Positions 32,253 to 41,417 of a stretch of DNA of 64,000 bases are shown in pieces. Origin of the DNA: Chrysemys picta bellii (lineage: Eukaryota > Chordata > Testudines > Emydidae); contig NC_088800.1 in assembly GCF_011386835.1 (NCBI RefSeq), forward strand, positions 51,489,439 to 51,553,438. The letters are read 5' to 3'. Positions within the stretch are counted from its first letter, which is position 1; each line of letters begins with the position of its first letter. The notes below the pieces were generated by a model, which saw nothing but the letters and a program-made list of their open reading frames with translations, was not told the origin of the DNA and ran no database searches. Both the position numbers and the translations under genes were made by a program.

Positions 32253-33173
32253 ATGGCTGAGCAAAGAGCATATGAGGGACTTGGCAGAAAAGCCCTGGAA
32301 AATTTGTGTTCAGAAAAGAGGATAAGCTTTAGAAAGAAAGCTACAAAGGAAGAACTGAGAAATCTGTTAATAGCCAGTGATCAGGGGGCAAGAGCACAGC
32401 CCTTACCTGAGGCTGCAGAAGATGCAGAAAAAATTAGGATGCAAAGGGTGACAAGTAAACTGCAATTTGAGCATGAACAGAAGCTAGCAGATCTTCGATT
32501 GCTGGAGAAGCAAAAAATAGCAGAATTAGAGAAGGAGGCTGCTGAGAGAGAGAAAGAAGCTGATCAAAGAAAGAAGGAGGCTGATGAGAGAGCTCGTAAG
32601 GGACGTCTAGAGCTGCTCGCTGCTGAGCAGGAGACTCACAGGATGGAACAGGAGACAGCCAGACTTCAGCTCCAAGTACTGGAAGAGCGGAGAAAGTCAT
32701 CCCCACCTGGTGCTCCACTTCCCCCCCGCCATGAGAAAAACTGGGAAAGGATGTGTCCCATTTACAACGATACTGAGGATATAGAGGAGTTTTTGTCTAC
32801 CTTTGAACGCCTCTGCAATCTGTACCAGATCCCTGAGGGTCAGCGAATGCCTGTCCTGCTGACCAGACTGACTGGAAAGGCCAGGGAGGTATTCAATGAC
32901 TTGGGGGAACAAGAAGCCTTAGATTATGAGCTGTTTAAGGATTCTGTGTTAAGGCGGTTCAAGGTTACTCCTGAATCTTACAGAGTTAAGTTTAGAGAGT
33001 TTAAAATGTCTAAGGATTGTACTTTTGTAGAATGTGCTCATAAGCTGATGGGTTTTGTTAAAAAGTGGGTTGTGGGAGCCAAGGCGCATGGGAGTTTTGA
33101 AAAACTGCTGGATTTAATAACTTTGGAACAGTTCTTAGACATTGTGCCTGACAATGTGAGCAGCTGTGTGTGA
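32253..33173 (+). CDS. Gag with SCAN-like capsid domain (306 codons, open)
   Basis: A retrotransposon Gag, predicted to assemble cytoplasmic particles. It starts MAEQRAYEGLGRKALENLC, a helical N-terminal segment, then a long charged coiled coil (about residues 65-150, with EKEAAEREKEADQRKKEADE). The SCAN-like capsid region covers about residues 165-300: YNDTEDIEEFLSTFERLC, VLLTRLTGKAREVFNDL, LDYELFKDSVLRRFKVTPES and FREFKMSKDCTFVECAHKL. The frame is uninterrupted. It ends at TGA 33171, where the homologous sequence carries on in the next frame (CDRDPESVLRAAEIAD) with about 8 bases of overlap. This may be a programmed frameshift or a single-base loss. It resembles the Gag of the Gmr1-like copy at 16687. 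It is not a host gene. Confidence 0.85.
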   Translation: MAEQRAYEGLGRKALENLCSEKRISFRKKATKEELRNLLIASDQGARAQPLPEAAEDAEKIRMQRVTSKLQFEHEQKLADLRLLEKQKIAELEKEAAEREKEADQRKKEADERARKGRLELLAAEQETHRMEQETARLQLQVLEERRKSSPPGAPLPPRHEKNWERMCPIYNDTEDIEEFLSTFERLCNLYQIPEGQRMPVLLTRLTGKAREVFNDLGEQEALDYELFKDSVLRRFKVTPESYRVKFREFKMSKDCTFVECAHKLMGFVKKWVVGAKAHGSFEKLLDLITLEQFLDIVPDNVSSCV

Positions 33174-35745
33174 CAGAGACCCTGAGTCAGTCCTACGGGC
33201 AGCAGAGATTGCGGATGCCCATACCCAAAACAGGGCTCGAGAAGGGTGTAAAACCCCGGGGAAAAGTAATCACCATTCTCCCCAGTTCAAGAGGAGGGAA
33301 GGATTTAAAAATAAACCTGACTCTTCTAAAGGAGTTCAAGGGGGCCTGGAGGGTAGGAACTCACATCCCAGGACGGAACAGGTTACATGTTATCACTGTG
33401 GTATCCTGGGCCACATGAGACCAGACTGCCCGACACTGAAGGGCAGCCCAAAACCAGCAACCCCAAATGCCACGGCAAATGCTAACCCTGTTGTTGTAAA
33501 CTCACAGGCAAGCCACACAGAGCCCAGCATTGGTGCCCTGTGTGCAAATGCTGTTTCTGTGGTCTCTGAAGGATTTGACCTTAAAACTCACATTAAAGCT
33601 AAATATGGGGGAAATAACGCAGAGTTTATTAGCAGTGCAGAAGTGAATGGAGTAAGGTGTATGGCATGGAGGGACACCGCAGCAGATATTACTCTGGTTA
33701 AAGCAAGTCTTGTCAGGAAGGAAGATTATTTGCCAGGTGAAGATGTAACTGTTGTAGCCTTATCTAAGTATTTTGTCAGGGTGCCTTTGGCTAAAATCCA
33801 CCTGAAATGGAAGGGTTTGGAGGGCACCATGGTTGTGGGAGTAAAAGACATAATCCTTAAGGATATTATGATTGGAAATGATATTAAAGCTATGGTCAGT
33901 CAAGTTAATACAAACCAGGCACAAGAGAGGATTGATCCTAAGGTTGTGCCGATGGAGGGTTTCTCCAAAAGTTTGTCCTTGGAAAGTAGCAGTTTGGCTG
34001 TGAATGAAGTTTCTGAATGTCTATCTAATGTCTCAGTAGTAAATCTGGAATTAGATCAAGCGAAGGGAGAGGAGAACAAGGAGATTTTGGATGAGCCTAG
34101 GCAGTCTTGTGAGCTGATGGCTTTATCTAGTCAGCAGTTTGGGAAGGCAAGGAGAGTGGAAGATGAGTGTCCCTATACCTTATCTGTTTCCTGTGCGAAG
34201 AATAGCGACAGTGAAGGAAATGTGCCTGTGTCTGTCAGGGGTATTGACTTGCCTATGGAGGAAGCTACCCCAGTCTCCAAGCAGTTGTCTGTGAACAGCC
34301 CGGTTTGCTGGGACAAGGGAAATGAAATCCCAAACTGTATGTCTAGTAAAGGAAAATGCGTCTCCAACTCTTTTTTGTCTGTGGAGCAGACAGAAGGTGC
34401 CTTTCGGCCTGTGATGGTTGAGAGTAATTTAGCTGTCTCAGAGTTGGTTCTGGATTCAACTAAAGCCCAGGAAGGGAATGGTCCTAAGTTTGCATCTGCT
34501 GGGGAGAATGGCACCGTAACTAGGTTGCATCCAGTTAGTGTCTTAGCAAAATCCCAGAGACCAGAAAATTCTGGTGCTTGTATTTTGCCTATTGCTAGTG
34601 TGTGGTTGGTAAAGGGTGTAGCAACACTGTCTAATCAGGGTAATACCCTAGCCGGGGCACACGGAGAGCATGCAGGTGATTTGGTTGTGTTACCTACTGA
34701 TGGTGTGGAAACTTGTAGCAAGAAGGAAAGGATTCCTAAACTTGTGTGTGGCTGGGAAAGGGAGGACTTGCTAATAGCTGTTAGCACAGAGGGCCCACCC
34801 CATCAGCGGGTGAATTCTGTTAAGCAAGAGAAATCAGGGTTTGATTCTGCTGGACAAGGAGGACAGAAAAAACTGGATTTTGCAAAGGGAAGCCACAGGT
34901 TAACCCTAAAATGCCCAAACTCCAATGGTATTGAGCCAAAGGGGTGGCATGACAACCATGATTGTAGATGGACACTTGCAATGAACTTGTTGTTATTGCT
35001 TAATTTTGCAATGAATGTGTTGCTATTGCCACAAACTGTAAAAATGTACAATGTGTCTAATCTTTTGGAGAATCCCTTGAACATGTTAAAAGGAATACAT
35101 GAGAACACACGTTATGTTAAAAGGCCTTGTTACACTGGGGTTTCACAGGTAATGCCTATAAACAATATGGGAACTTTTCACAGGGGAAAAGACATTCCAG
35201 ACCTAATGTGCTGTATGAAAAGGAAGACTGAGGCACACTACCATATTGCTGTCATGGCTAAATGCCAAGATTCCTGTACTATGAAGAACATTAATATCTG
35301 CATTTATTTGATGTTAATGGGGTTCCAAACATTTGCCCGAGCTGGTATGGATAAAGTAGCTGTTTTCTTTAGCTCTTGGCAAGATCACATGACACATACA
35401 GGAACCATGCTGCCAGAGCAGATCCAATCCACTATTGTTCTAACTAAGTTTTACCTTGAGGTTGTAAAGAGGTTCAATCATGTGGTTGAACATGATTTTG
35501 ATAAACCATTTCTGTTATACCCTGGTATGGCTTCTAACCCAATACTAGCTGTAGTGAGACAGAACCCAGGATGGGGAGCTCTTGGGATGCAGTCAGTGAT
35601 GTTTGTGTCATCCCTTCCTGCATCAATTTTGCGTTGGGGGTGTGACGTTATTGACATAAACTGGGACCGTATAGATCATTGTTGCAACCAAGGTCCTGTA
35701 GTGGCACCCAAATCTCGTATAAAGGGGGTCAAATGGGGTGTCTAG
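33166..35745 (+). CDS. Second frame: zinc knuckle, protease-like, long unknown tail
   Basis: An open frame of 859 codons, read here from its first codon (GTG 33166) because translation probably enters from gag. Residues 1-25 finish the SCAN-like region. A zinc knuckle CYHCGILGHMRPDC lies at residues 75-88. A protease-like region is at about 150-245, with RDTAADIT at 169-176 where DTGA would be expected (Gly to Ala), then KIHLKWKGLEGTMVVGV and a GNDI block. Residues about 260-825 are Ser/Glu/Val-rich and match no family I know; the place of integrase and RT is taken by this tail. It contains a hydrophobic stretch (about residues 606-625, LLLLLNFAMNVLLL), possibly a membrane segment. The frame runs about 105 bases into the 3' LTR. 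Keeping 2.5 kb open is notable, but youth alone could explain it. Confidence 0.7.
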   Translation: MCDRDPESVLRAAEIADAHTQNRAREGCKTPGKSNHHSPQFKRREGFKNKPDSSKGVQGGLEGRNSHPRTEQVTCYHCGILGHMRPDCPTLKGSPKPATPNATANANPVVVNSQASHTEPSIGALCANAVSVVSEGFDLKTHIKAKYGGNNAEFISSAEVNGVRCMAWRDTAADITLVKASLVRKEDYLPGEDVTVVALSKYFVRVPLAKIHLKWKGLEGTMVVGVKDIILKDIMIGNDIKAMVSQVNTNQAQERIDPKVVPMEGFSKSLSLESSSLAVNEVSECLSNVSVVNLELDQAKGEENKEILDEPRQSCELMALSSQQFGKARRVEDECPYTLSVSCAKNSDSEGNVPVSVRGIDLPMEEATPVSKQLSVNSPVCWDKGNEIPNCMSSKGKCVSNSFLSVEQTEGAFRPVMVESNLAVSELVLDSTKAQEGNGPKFASAGENGTVTRLHPVSVLAKSQRPENSGACILPIASVWLVKGVATLSNQGNTLAGAHGEHAGDLVVLPTDGVETCSKKERIPKLVCGWEREDLLIAVSTEGPPHQRVNSVKQEKSGFDSAGQGGQKKLDFAKGSHRLTLKCPNSNGIEPKGWHDNHDCRWTLAMNLLLLLNFAMNVLLLPQTVKMYNVSNLLENPLNMLKGIHENTRYVKRPCYTGVSQVMPINNMGTFHRGKDIPDLMCCMKRKTEAHYHIAVMAKCQDSCTMKNINICIYLMLMGFQTFARAGMDKVAVFFSSWQDHMTHTGTMLPEQIQSTIVLTKFYLEVVKRFNHVVEHDFDKPFLLYPGMASNPILAVVRQNPGWGALGMQSVMFVSSLPASILRWGCDVIDINWDRIDHCCNQGPVVAPKSRIKGVKWGV

Positions 35746-36753
35746 GACAAGGTTATGGTTTACTGGTTATGATTATGCTGTCTATATGTGTGTATCAGTT
35801 TTGTAGTTGAAGTTATGAATATTGGCTCTATACTGTCTGTATGGCGAATATTGGCTCTATACTGTCTGTATGGAAAACTTATGCTATGCTTCTGGGTGAC
35901 ATCCCAGACAAGCTGAGATTATCTCTGCCTAGCCTGCTTGATGGCCCATTAAGGACCATCAGCTATACAATGGACCCACTGAGAGAAGGCAGATAAGCCT
36001 TGTAACTCAGCAAAGTATGCAGGGACTGGCCCATGTGACTCCAGACTCCATTTTGGCTGTAATTTTCCACAGTAAGAACAAAGAGGTGTTCTTACCCCTG
36101 GAAAAGACTATATAAGGCTGATGCCTCATCTCCATCTTGTCTTCAATCCTGCTTCATACCTCTGGAGGAACTTTGCTACAAGCTGAAGCTTTGAACAAAG
36201 GACTGAGGACCCATCCCAGCGGGGGATGTATTCCAGAGACTTGATTTGAACCTGCAGTTTATTCCATCGCTGCTGCAAGCCTGAACCAAGAACTTTGCCA
36301 TTACTGTATGTAATTGATTCCATTTAACCAATCCTAACTCTCATCTCTATCTTTTTCCTTTTATGAATAAACCTTTAGATTTTAGATTCTAAAGGATTGG
36401 CAGCAGCGTGATTTGTGGGTAATACCTGATTTGTATATTGACCTGGGTCTGGGGCTTGGTCCTTTGGGATCAGGAGAACCTTTTTTCTTTTACTGGGGTA
36501 TTGGTTTTCATAACCATTTGTCCCCATAACGAGTGGCACTGGTGGGAGTACTGGGACACTAGAGTGTCTAAGGAGATTGCTTGTGAGACTTGCGGTTAGC
36601 CAGTGGGGTGAGACCGAAGTCCTCCTAGTCTGGCTGGTTTGGTTTGCCTTAGAGGTGGAAAGAACCCCAGCCTTGGGCTGTAACTGCCCTATTTGAGCAA
36701 TTTGTCCTGAGTTGGCACTCTCAGTTGGGTTCCGCCAGAACCGCATTGTCACA
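35641..36753 (+). mobile_element. 3' LTR of the young element
   Basis: Same length as the 5' LTR and almost identical. The polypurine tract before it is weak (GCGTTGGGGG), unlike the long tract of the Gmr1-like copies, so the two elements belong to different families. Confidence 0.9.
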
Positions 36754-36825
36754 GTCGTGCTCTCTTATTTGTCAGTGTTTGATTTTGCAAAGGGACACAT
36801 TTCTGTTTAGCCGAAGTGAGCAGAG

Positions 36826-38533
36826 ATGCCTCGTACTTGTGTGAACAGTGCAGATAACTTCGGCTATGTTTGTGGTGAAGTGACTTTTGCATCCCAAAAG
36901 CGCAGTATAACCACTATGGTTAAGAAAGCCTATCACCTTTATTTTGGCTGCAAAATTGGAGATCAGGACAAGAGGTGGGCCCCCCACATATGCTGCAACA
37001 CTTGTGCAACAAATCTTCGCCAGTGGTTGAACAGGAAAAGGAAATCTATGCCTTTTGCAGTGCCAATGATTTGGAGAGAGCCAACAGATCATACCAGCAA
37101 TTGTTACTTCTGCATGGTGCCTCCAGTTGGGAAAGGTGTGTCAAAGAAGAAAAAGTGGACTGTGCATTATCCAAACCTTCCATCGGCTATACGCCCAGTA
37201 CCCCACGGAGAAGGTTTCTGATGCACCAGAATCATTCTCACTTGAGTCAGACGAGGAAGAGGATGAAACTTCTGGTCCTGAACCATCAATGTCACAGGAT
37301 CCACATTTTCTCCCATCCTCCTCCTCCTCGGAACCACACCTCATAACACAAGGTGAACTGAATGACCTTGTCAGGGATTTGGAACTACCCAAGAGTAAGG
37401 CAGAGCTGTTGGGCTCCAGACTACAGCAGTGGAATCTCCTGGCAAGTGATGTTAGGGTTTCCATGTTCTGTGACCATCAAAAGGATCTTGTCCCATTCTT
37501 CTTCATGGAAGGTGATCTTGTAGCCTGCAGCAACATCGATGGTGTGATGGCAGCCCTCAACATCGTTCACGATCCAGATGAGTGGAGACTGTTCATTGAT
37601 TCATCGAAGACGAGTCTTAAAGCTGTTTTACTGCATAATGGCAATGTTTTGCCATCAATTCCAGTTGGTCATGCAGTCCATATGAAGGAAACCTATGACA
37701 ACATGAAAAAACTTTTGAGGTGCATAAACTATGACCAACATCAGTGGCAGCTTTGTGGCGATTTGGGGGTTGTTGCTCTCTTGCTTGGTCTGCAGACTGG
37801 ATACACAAAGTACTGCTGTTTTCTCTGCAAATGGGATAGTCGTGCAAGAGATTCCCACTACATCAAGAAAGATTGGCCACTCCGACAGTCATTGGAGCCT
37901 GGGAGGAAAAGTGTTCAGCATCCACCACTTGTTGAATCAAGGAAAATTTTGTTACCACCCTTACACATCAAGCTGGGTCTGATGAAGAACTTTGTCAAGG
38001 TCATTGACAAAACACAAGCAGCTTTCAAGTACCTCCGTGGAAAATTTCCAAGGTTAAATGAAGCTAAGATAAAGGAAGGTGTCTTGTTGGTCCTCAGATT
38101 CGTGAACTTCTTTGAGATGATGCATTTGACCATGCACTGCATGGCAAGGATAAGACGGCATGGAAATCCTTCCAGTTAGTGGCAATAAATTTTCTTGGAA
38201 ATAACAAGGCAGACAACTACAGGTTGTTGGTGGAAAACCTCCTCAAGGCATACAAAAGCCTTGGTTGCAACATGTCACTAAAGATACATTTTTTGCACTC
38301 TCATCTAGATTTTTTTTCCACCGAACTGCGGAGCAGTGAGCGACGAGCATGGTGAGCGATTTCACCAGGACATTGCAACAATGGAGAAACGTTATCAGGG
38401 CAAATGGAGCCCATCAATGCTTGCAGACTATTGCTGGACAGTGACAAGTGATGCTCCATTTAATGAATACAAGAGACAAATCAAGAAGCGCCGAGTAGAC
38501 ACTGAATTGAATAGGACTAAACTATGTACATAA
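36826..38533 (+). pseudogene. Unclassified transposase-like gene, frameshifted
   Basis: An intronless gene starting MPRTCVNSADNFGYVCGE. The N-terminal about 105 residues are rich in spaced Cys/His (YVCGE, FGCKIGDQDKRWAPHICC, NTC, SNCYFC) and look like a zinc-binding DNA-recognition domain. An acidic linker follows (LESDEEEDETSG). The main part includes LNDLVRDLELPKSKAELLGS, EWRLFIDSSKTSLKAVLLHN, ICGDL-like QLCGDLGVVALLLGLQTGYTK, YCCFLCKWDSR and LPPLHIKLGLMKNFVK. The C-terminal block is SDEHGERFHQDIATMEKRY then WSPSMLADYCW. The conserved Asp and Glu in these blocks could form an RNase H-like DDE site (inference). I recognise the family as multi-copy in animal genomes but cannot assign a superfamily name. 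Breaks: a one-base shift near 37206, another near 38095 with a TGA soon after, and a shift near 38330. A polyadenylation signal follows at about 38559. Confidence 0.75.
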
Positions 38534-39143
38534 TAGTTTTTTGCCTTTTGTTTCATAATAAATTTTATTTATATAACCCTTTTGCTGATTTTTAAAGTGT
38601 TACAGAAACAGGACAGGTGAAATATTATCATGTAAAGCAACCATAAACACATGAAAAGACCTAGGTTTACAATTTATGATTAAAACTCTACTATCTACAC
38701 AATATACACAGACATAAATTCTAAAAACTTAAATATCTTAGAAATAGTAGCCAATCAGTTGTTTTAATTGTCATATTTGAATTCAGCACATCAAAATACA
38801 TAATAAATAGCACATTTTATCTCTGAAGCAGACGACTTCTCAAAAATTGTAGACCAGTGTAGTCTGCAGTCAATCAGGAAGTAAGGGGAATGGGAACGGG
38901 GAATGGGGGTGGGGAAATTGGAATCATGTTTTGCTAAGGAGGGAACGGGAACAGGGATGGCTCTGTGGTGTCAGAGCTGGGAAGGGGGACACTGAGGTAG
39001 GAAACTGGAATCATGCTTGCTGGAAGTTCACCCCAATAAACATCGAATTGTTTGTGCCTTTGGACTTTGGGTATTGTTGCTCTCTGTTCATGCGAGAAGG
39101 ACCAGGGAAGTGAGAGGGTGAAGGAATAAGCCCCCTAACATCT

Positions 39144-39161
39144 TGGTGCCGTGACTCGGAT
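39144..39161 (+). promoter_or_regulatory. Retroviral primer binding site, tRNA-His type
   Basis: TGGTGCCGTGACTCGGAT, three bases after the LTR end, is the 18-nt primer binding site that HERV-H-type retroviruses use with tRNA-His. It fixes the LTR boundary and identifies the element as retroviral. A splice-donor-like AGGTGAGT follows at about 39171. Confidence 0.85.
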
Positions 39162-41417
39162 GCATCGGATAGGTGAGTGGCAGCCTGTAAGTCTCCCTCC
39201 CCAACAGTCCGTGCCGCTGCTTGGAGGGGGTATAGTGAACTCTCGTGATGGTAGTTGTGGGTTCTGGCAAGCCATGGTAAAGGATTTTTAGGATAAATGG
39301 ATAAGGAAGAACCAGGGCCCATACCAAGTGCAGGGGTCAGCTTGGGATAAGATTAAAAAGGAAATGGAGGCAGTGTTAGGGGACCCAGAGGGATGGGGGG
39401 TGGCTGAGGAGCCCACCCTCCTTTGGTATATGGGTAGTGGAAGAAGGTCCCTGCCCATTGGGACTGACTGCCTTCCAGGGAAAGGAGGCACTTCAGTCCA
39501 CTTGTGAGAGGTTTGAAGTAAGGGCAGCATTATGGGAAGCTGCCAGTAATCTTTCAAGTTTGGTGCTGTTTCAGCAAGGGCTGCTGAAGGGTTGTACAGT
39601 AGTTAGGGGTGATTAAAGATAATTTGGCACAACAAGGTTTAAAATCAGAAGCAGAGTTAACAGACCACCTTTAGAGACAGGAGCTGGGACTTGGTCCTGG
39701 GGGAGTGAAGGGAAAAAAAACGGTTTCAAAGTGAAAAATAGCAGGGTTTGCAGAAGCAGGTAACAACTTCCACTCTTCTCCCAGAGCCAGGATGAGAACC
39801 TGGGGGGTAAGGGTTCCCAACTGTTTCAACCTAGGAAGCCTACACTTGGTTCAGAGCTAACTATATTCTTTTCTTCCTTCTCTCAGTTTACTTAATTTGC
39901 TGCTGGTAGCCTATACTTTAAACTGACCTGACAGGCTTAATTGGTTTCTTTCCACCTCTTCTCCCTCCTCTCCCCTGCCTTTCCACACTTTCGTTTTTCT
40001 GAAGTTTTAATAAAGTGTACTTTGGATACTTATGTAAAATGTTTTTGGTTTTTTGTTTTGTTTTGTTTGGGACAAAGTATGATGAAGGTCTGCTGTAGTC
40101 CATTGGAATTTTTGGAGTAAAAAATCCATGGGCAACCATGGAGACAAATGTTTTACTGCCTTTTAAACAGTCTCAAGGTAAAGACAGCACAGGTTAAGGC
40201 AGCTGTGTGGCAATAATTGTACTTGGTGGCTGAGTTGTTAAAGACAAAGTGCACTACCTTAAAAAACTAAATGTAGGAGTAAGTGATTTAAAGAAGTAAG
40301 TGAAAAGTTACAAATACCTTTTGCAAAAAATTAATAATACAGGGTTTGGAGGAAAGTAAACATTTGGGAGTTGTAAAAATGGTACAGCAAACAGTTTGGT
40401 GTTACAAAAAGCAAGTTTTTGGTTTCATAATAAAACCCAGTTATATAAATGTAACTGTATGTGCAACTCTGTGCAGTCAGATTGGATGGAAGCTTGGTAA
40501 TTCAATTATACCAGGGGGTCAGGTAGAGTGGCTACTACCATCACTACGCTTCTGTCCCCAGAAGCCTTTACAGCTATTCTGAGGAAAATGGGCCCTTTTC
40601 CCACAGAAATGGTCTGTAGAAGACTGCTGCAGGCAGCAGGCGGAAGAATAATCTGATCAAAATTATTTGACTATTGGGTAGGGTTACCATATTTAACAAA
40701 TAAAAAAAAGAGGACCCCCCACGGGGCCCTGGCCCCGCCCATTTCCCACCCCAGCCCCGCCCTAACTCCGCCCCCTCCTCCCTCCCACTCCCAGCCACGT
40801 GAAAAGGGCTGCCCGAGCGCTACCGGCTTCACGGTTTGCCGGGCAGCCCCCAGACCCTGCGCCCCCAGCCGGTGCTTCCCCAGCGCAGCTGGAGCCCGGG
40901 AGGGGAAGCACCCAGCCAGGGGCGCAGGGTCTGGAGGCTGCCCGGCAAACCGTGAAGCCCATAGTGCTTGGCTCTTAAACAGAACCGAAGCGTCAGGGGA
41001 GGAGCAGAGCTTGCCGCGGCCGGAGGCTCTGCTCCTCCCCTGACGCTTCGGCTCTGTTTAAGAGCCGAGCTGCCCGAGTGCTACCAGCTTCGGGCAGCCC
41101 CCATGCCTCCGGACCCTGCGCCGCCGGAGCCCGGGAGGGGAAGTGCCCGGCCAGCGGCTGGGGTCCGGAGGCAAGGGGGCTGCCTGAAGCCCATAGCGCT
41201 CGGGCAGCTCGGCTCTTAAACAGAGCCGAAGAGTCAGGGGAGGAGCAGAGCAGCCGCGGGAGGGGAAGTGCCCGGCCGGCATTTTCCCGGACATGTTCGG
41301 CTTTTTGGCAATTCCCCCCGGATGGGGGTTTGATTGCCGAAAAGCCGGACATGTCCGGGAAAAACCGGATGTATGGTAACCCTACTATTGGGTAATTTGA
41401 TCAAAATTACTGAAGAA
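39162..41417 (+). pseudogene. Decayed retroviral interior
   Basis: Weak Gag-like sequence near 39325-39430 (AWDKIKKEMEAVLGDPEGWG in one frame) is followed by frame breaks and stops. No protease, RT, integrase or envelope motif can be recognised. The interior (without the inserted 40679-41384 element) is only about 1.5 kb, so most of the provirus is gone. Confidence 0.5.
40679..41384. mobile_element. TIR DNA element with perfect 8-bp TSD
   Basis: The ends TAGGGTTACCATA and TATGGTAACCCTA are perfect inverted partners. The flanks CTATTGGG at 40671-40678 and 41385-41392 are identical. The GC-rich interior contains a long hairpin (about 40973-41064, arms with GAAGCGTCAGGGGAGGAGCA and its complement) and repeats of CTCTTAAACAGA-CCGAAG. 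The right part has TTTCCCGGACATG-type palindromes. No transposase. Confidence 0.9.

Larger units (their letters stand above)
31022..36753 (+). mobile_element. Young non-autonomous Gypsy-type LTR retrotransposon
   Basis: Two LTRs of 1113 bp each (31022-32134 and 35641-36753) differ, as far as I can compare by eye, at about three sites (near 31089/35708, 31160/35779 and 31942/36561), under 0.5 percent. The target duplication GTCGT is perfect (31017-31021 and 36754-36758). The interior encodes a SCAN-like Gag and a second long frame with zinc knuckle and protease-like motif, but no recognisable integrase, RT or RNase H. It lies inside the DNA transposon upstream of its gene. Intact LTRs and open frames suggest recent mobilisation in trans by a related full element. 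Confidence 0.9.
30620..38857 (+). mobile_element. DNA transposon carrying an unclassified transposase-like gene
   Basis: The left region (about 30650-30720, TTGATTGGCTCTAGTTTTC then AAGATATG) matches the reverse complement of the right region (about 38727-38770, CTGATTGGCTACTATTTC then AAGATAT), giving imperfect subterminal inverted repeats. TGTAGTC occurs at 30613-30619 and 38858-38864, a candidate 7-8 bp target duplication; with one copy removed the retroviral LTR is continuous. After subtraction of the LTR element inside it (31022-36753 plus one 5-bp TSD) the transposon is about 2.5 kb, with one intronless gene (36826-38533) and an AATAAA at about 38559. I cannot name the superfamily. Exact ends are inferred. 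Confidence 0.6.
29943..39140 (+). mobile_element. 5' LTR of the endogenous retrovirus, split by an insertion
   Basis: The left piece is 29943-30619 and the right piece 38858-39140 (TGTAGTC is present at the end of one and the start of the other). TATA-like blocks occur at AGGTATAAAAG (near 30031) and CTATATAGC (near 30572). A polyadenylation signal AATAAA lies at about 39036 in the right piece. The right piece runs into the primer binding site, which is why I join the two pieces. The combined LTR is about 950 bp. Confidence 0.7.

Noticed and set aside
32253..35745. The intact Gag and following frame as a domesticated host gene (SCAN-like)
   Set aside because: They lie between near-identical LTRs with a perfect target duplication, so they belong to a young retrotransposon. 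Domestication would need conservation at one locus.
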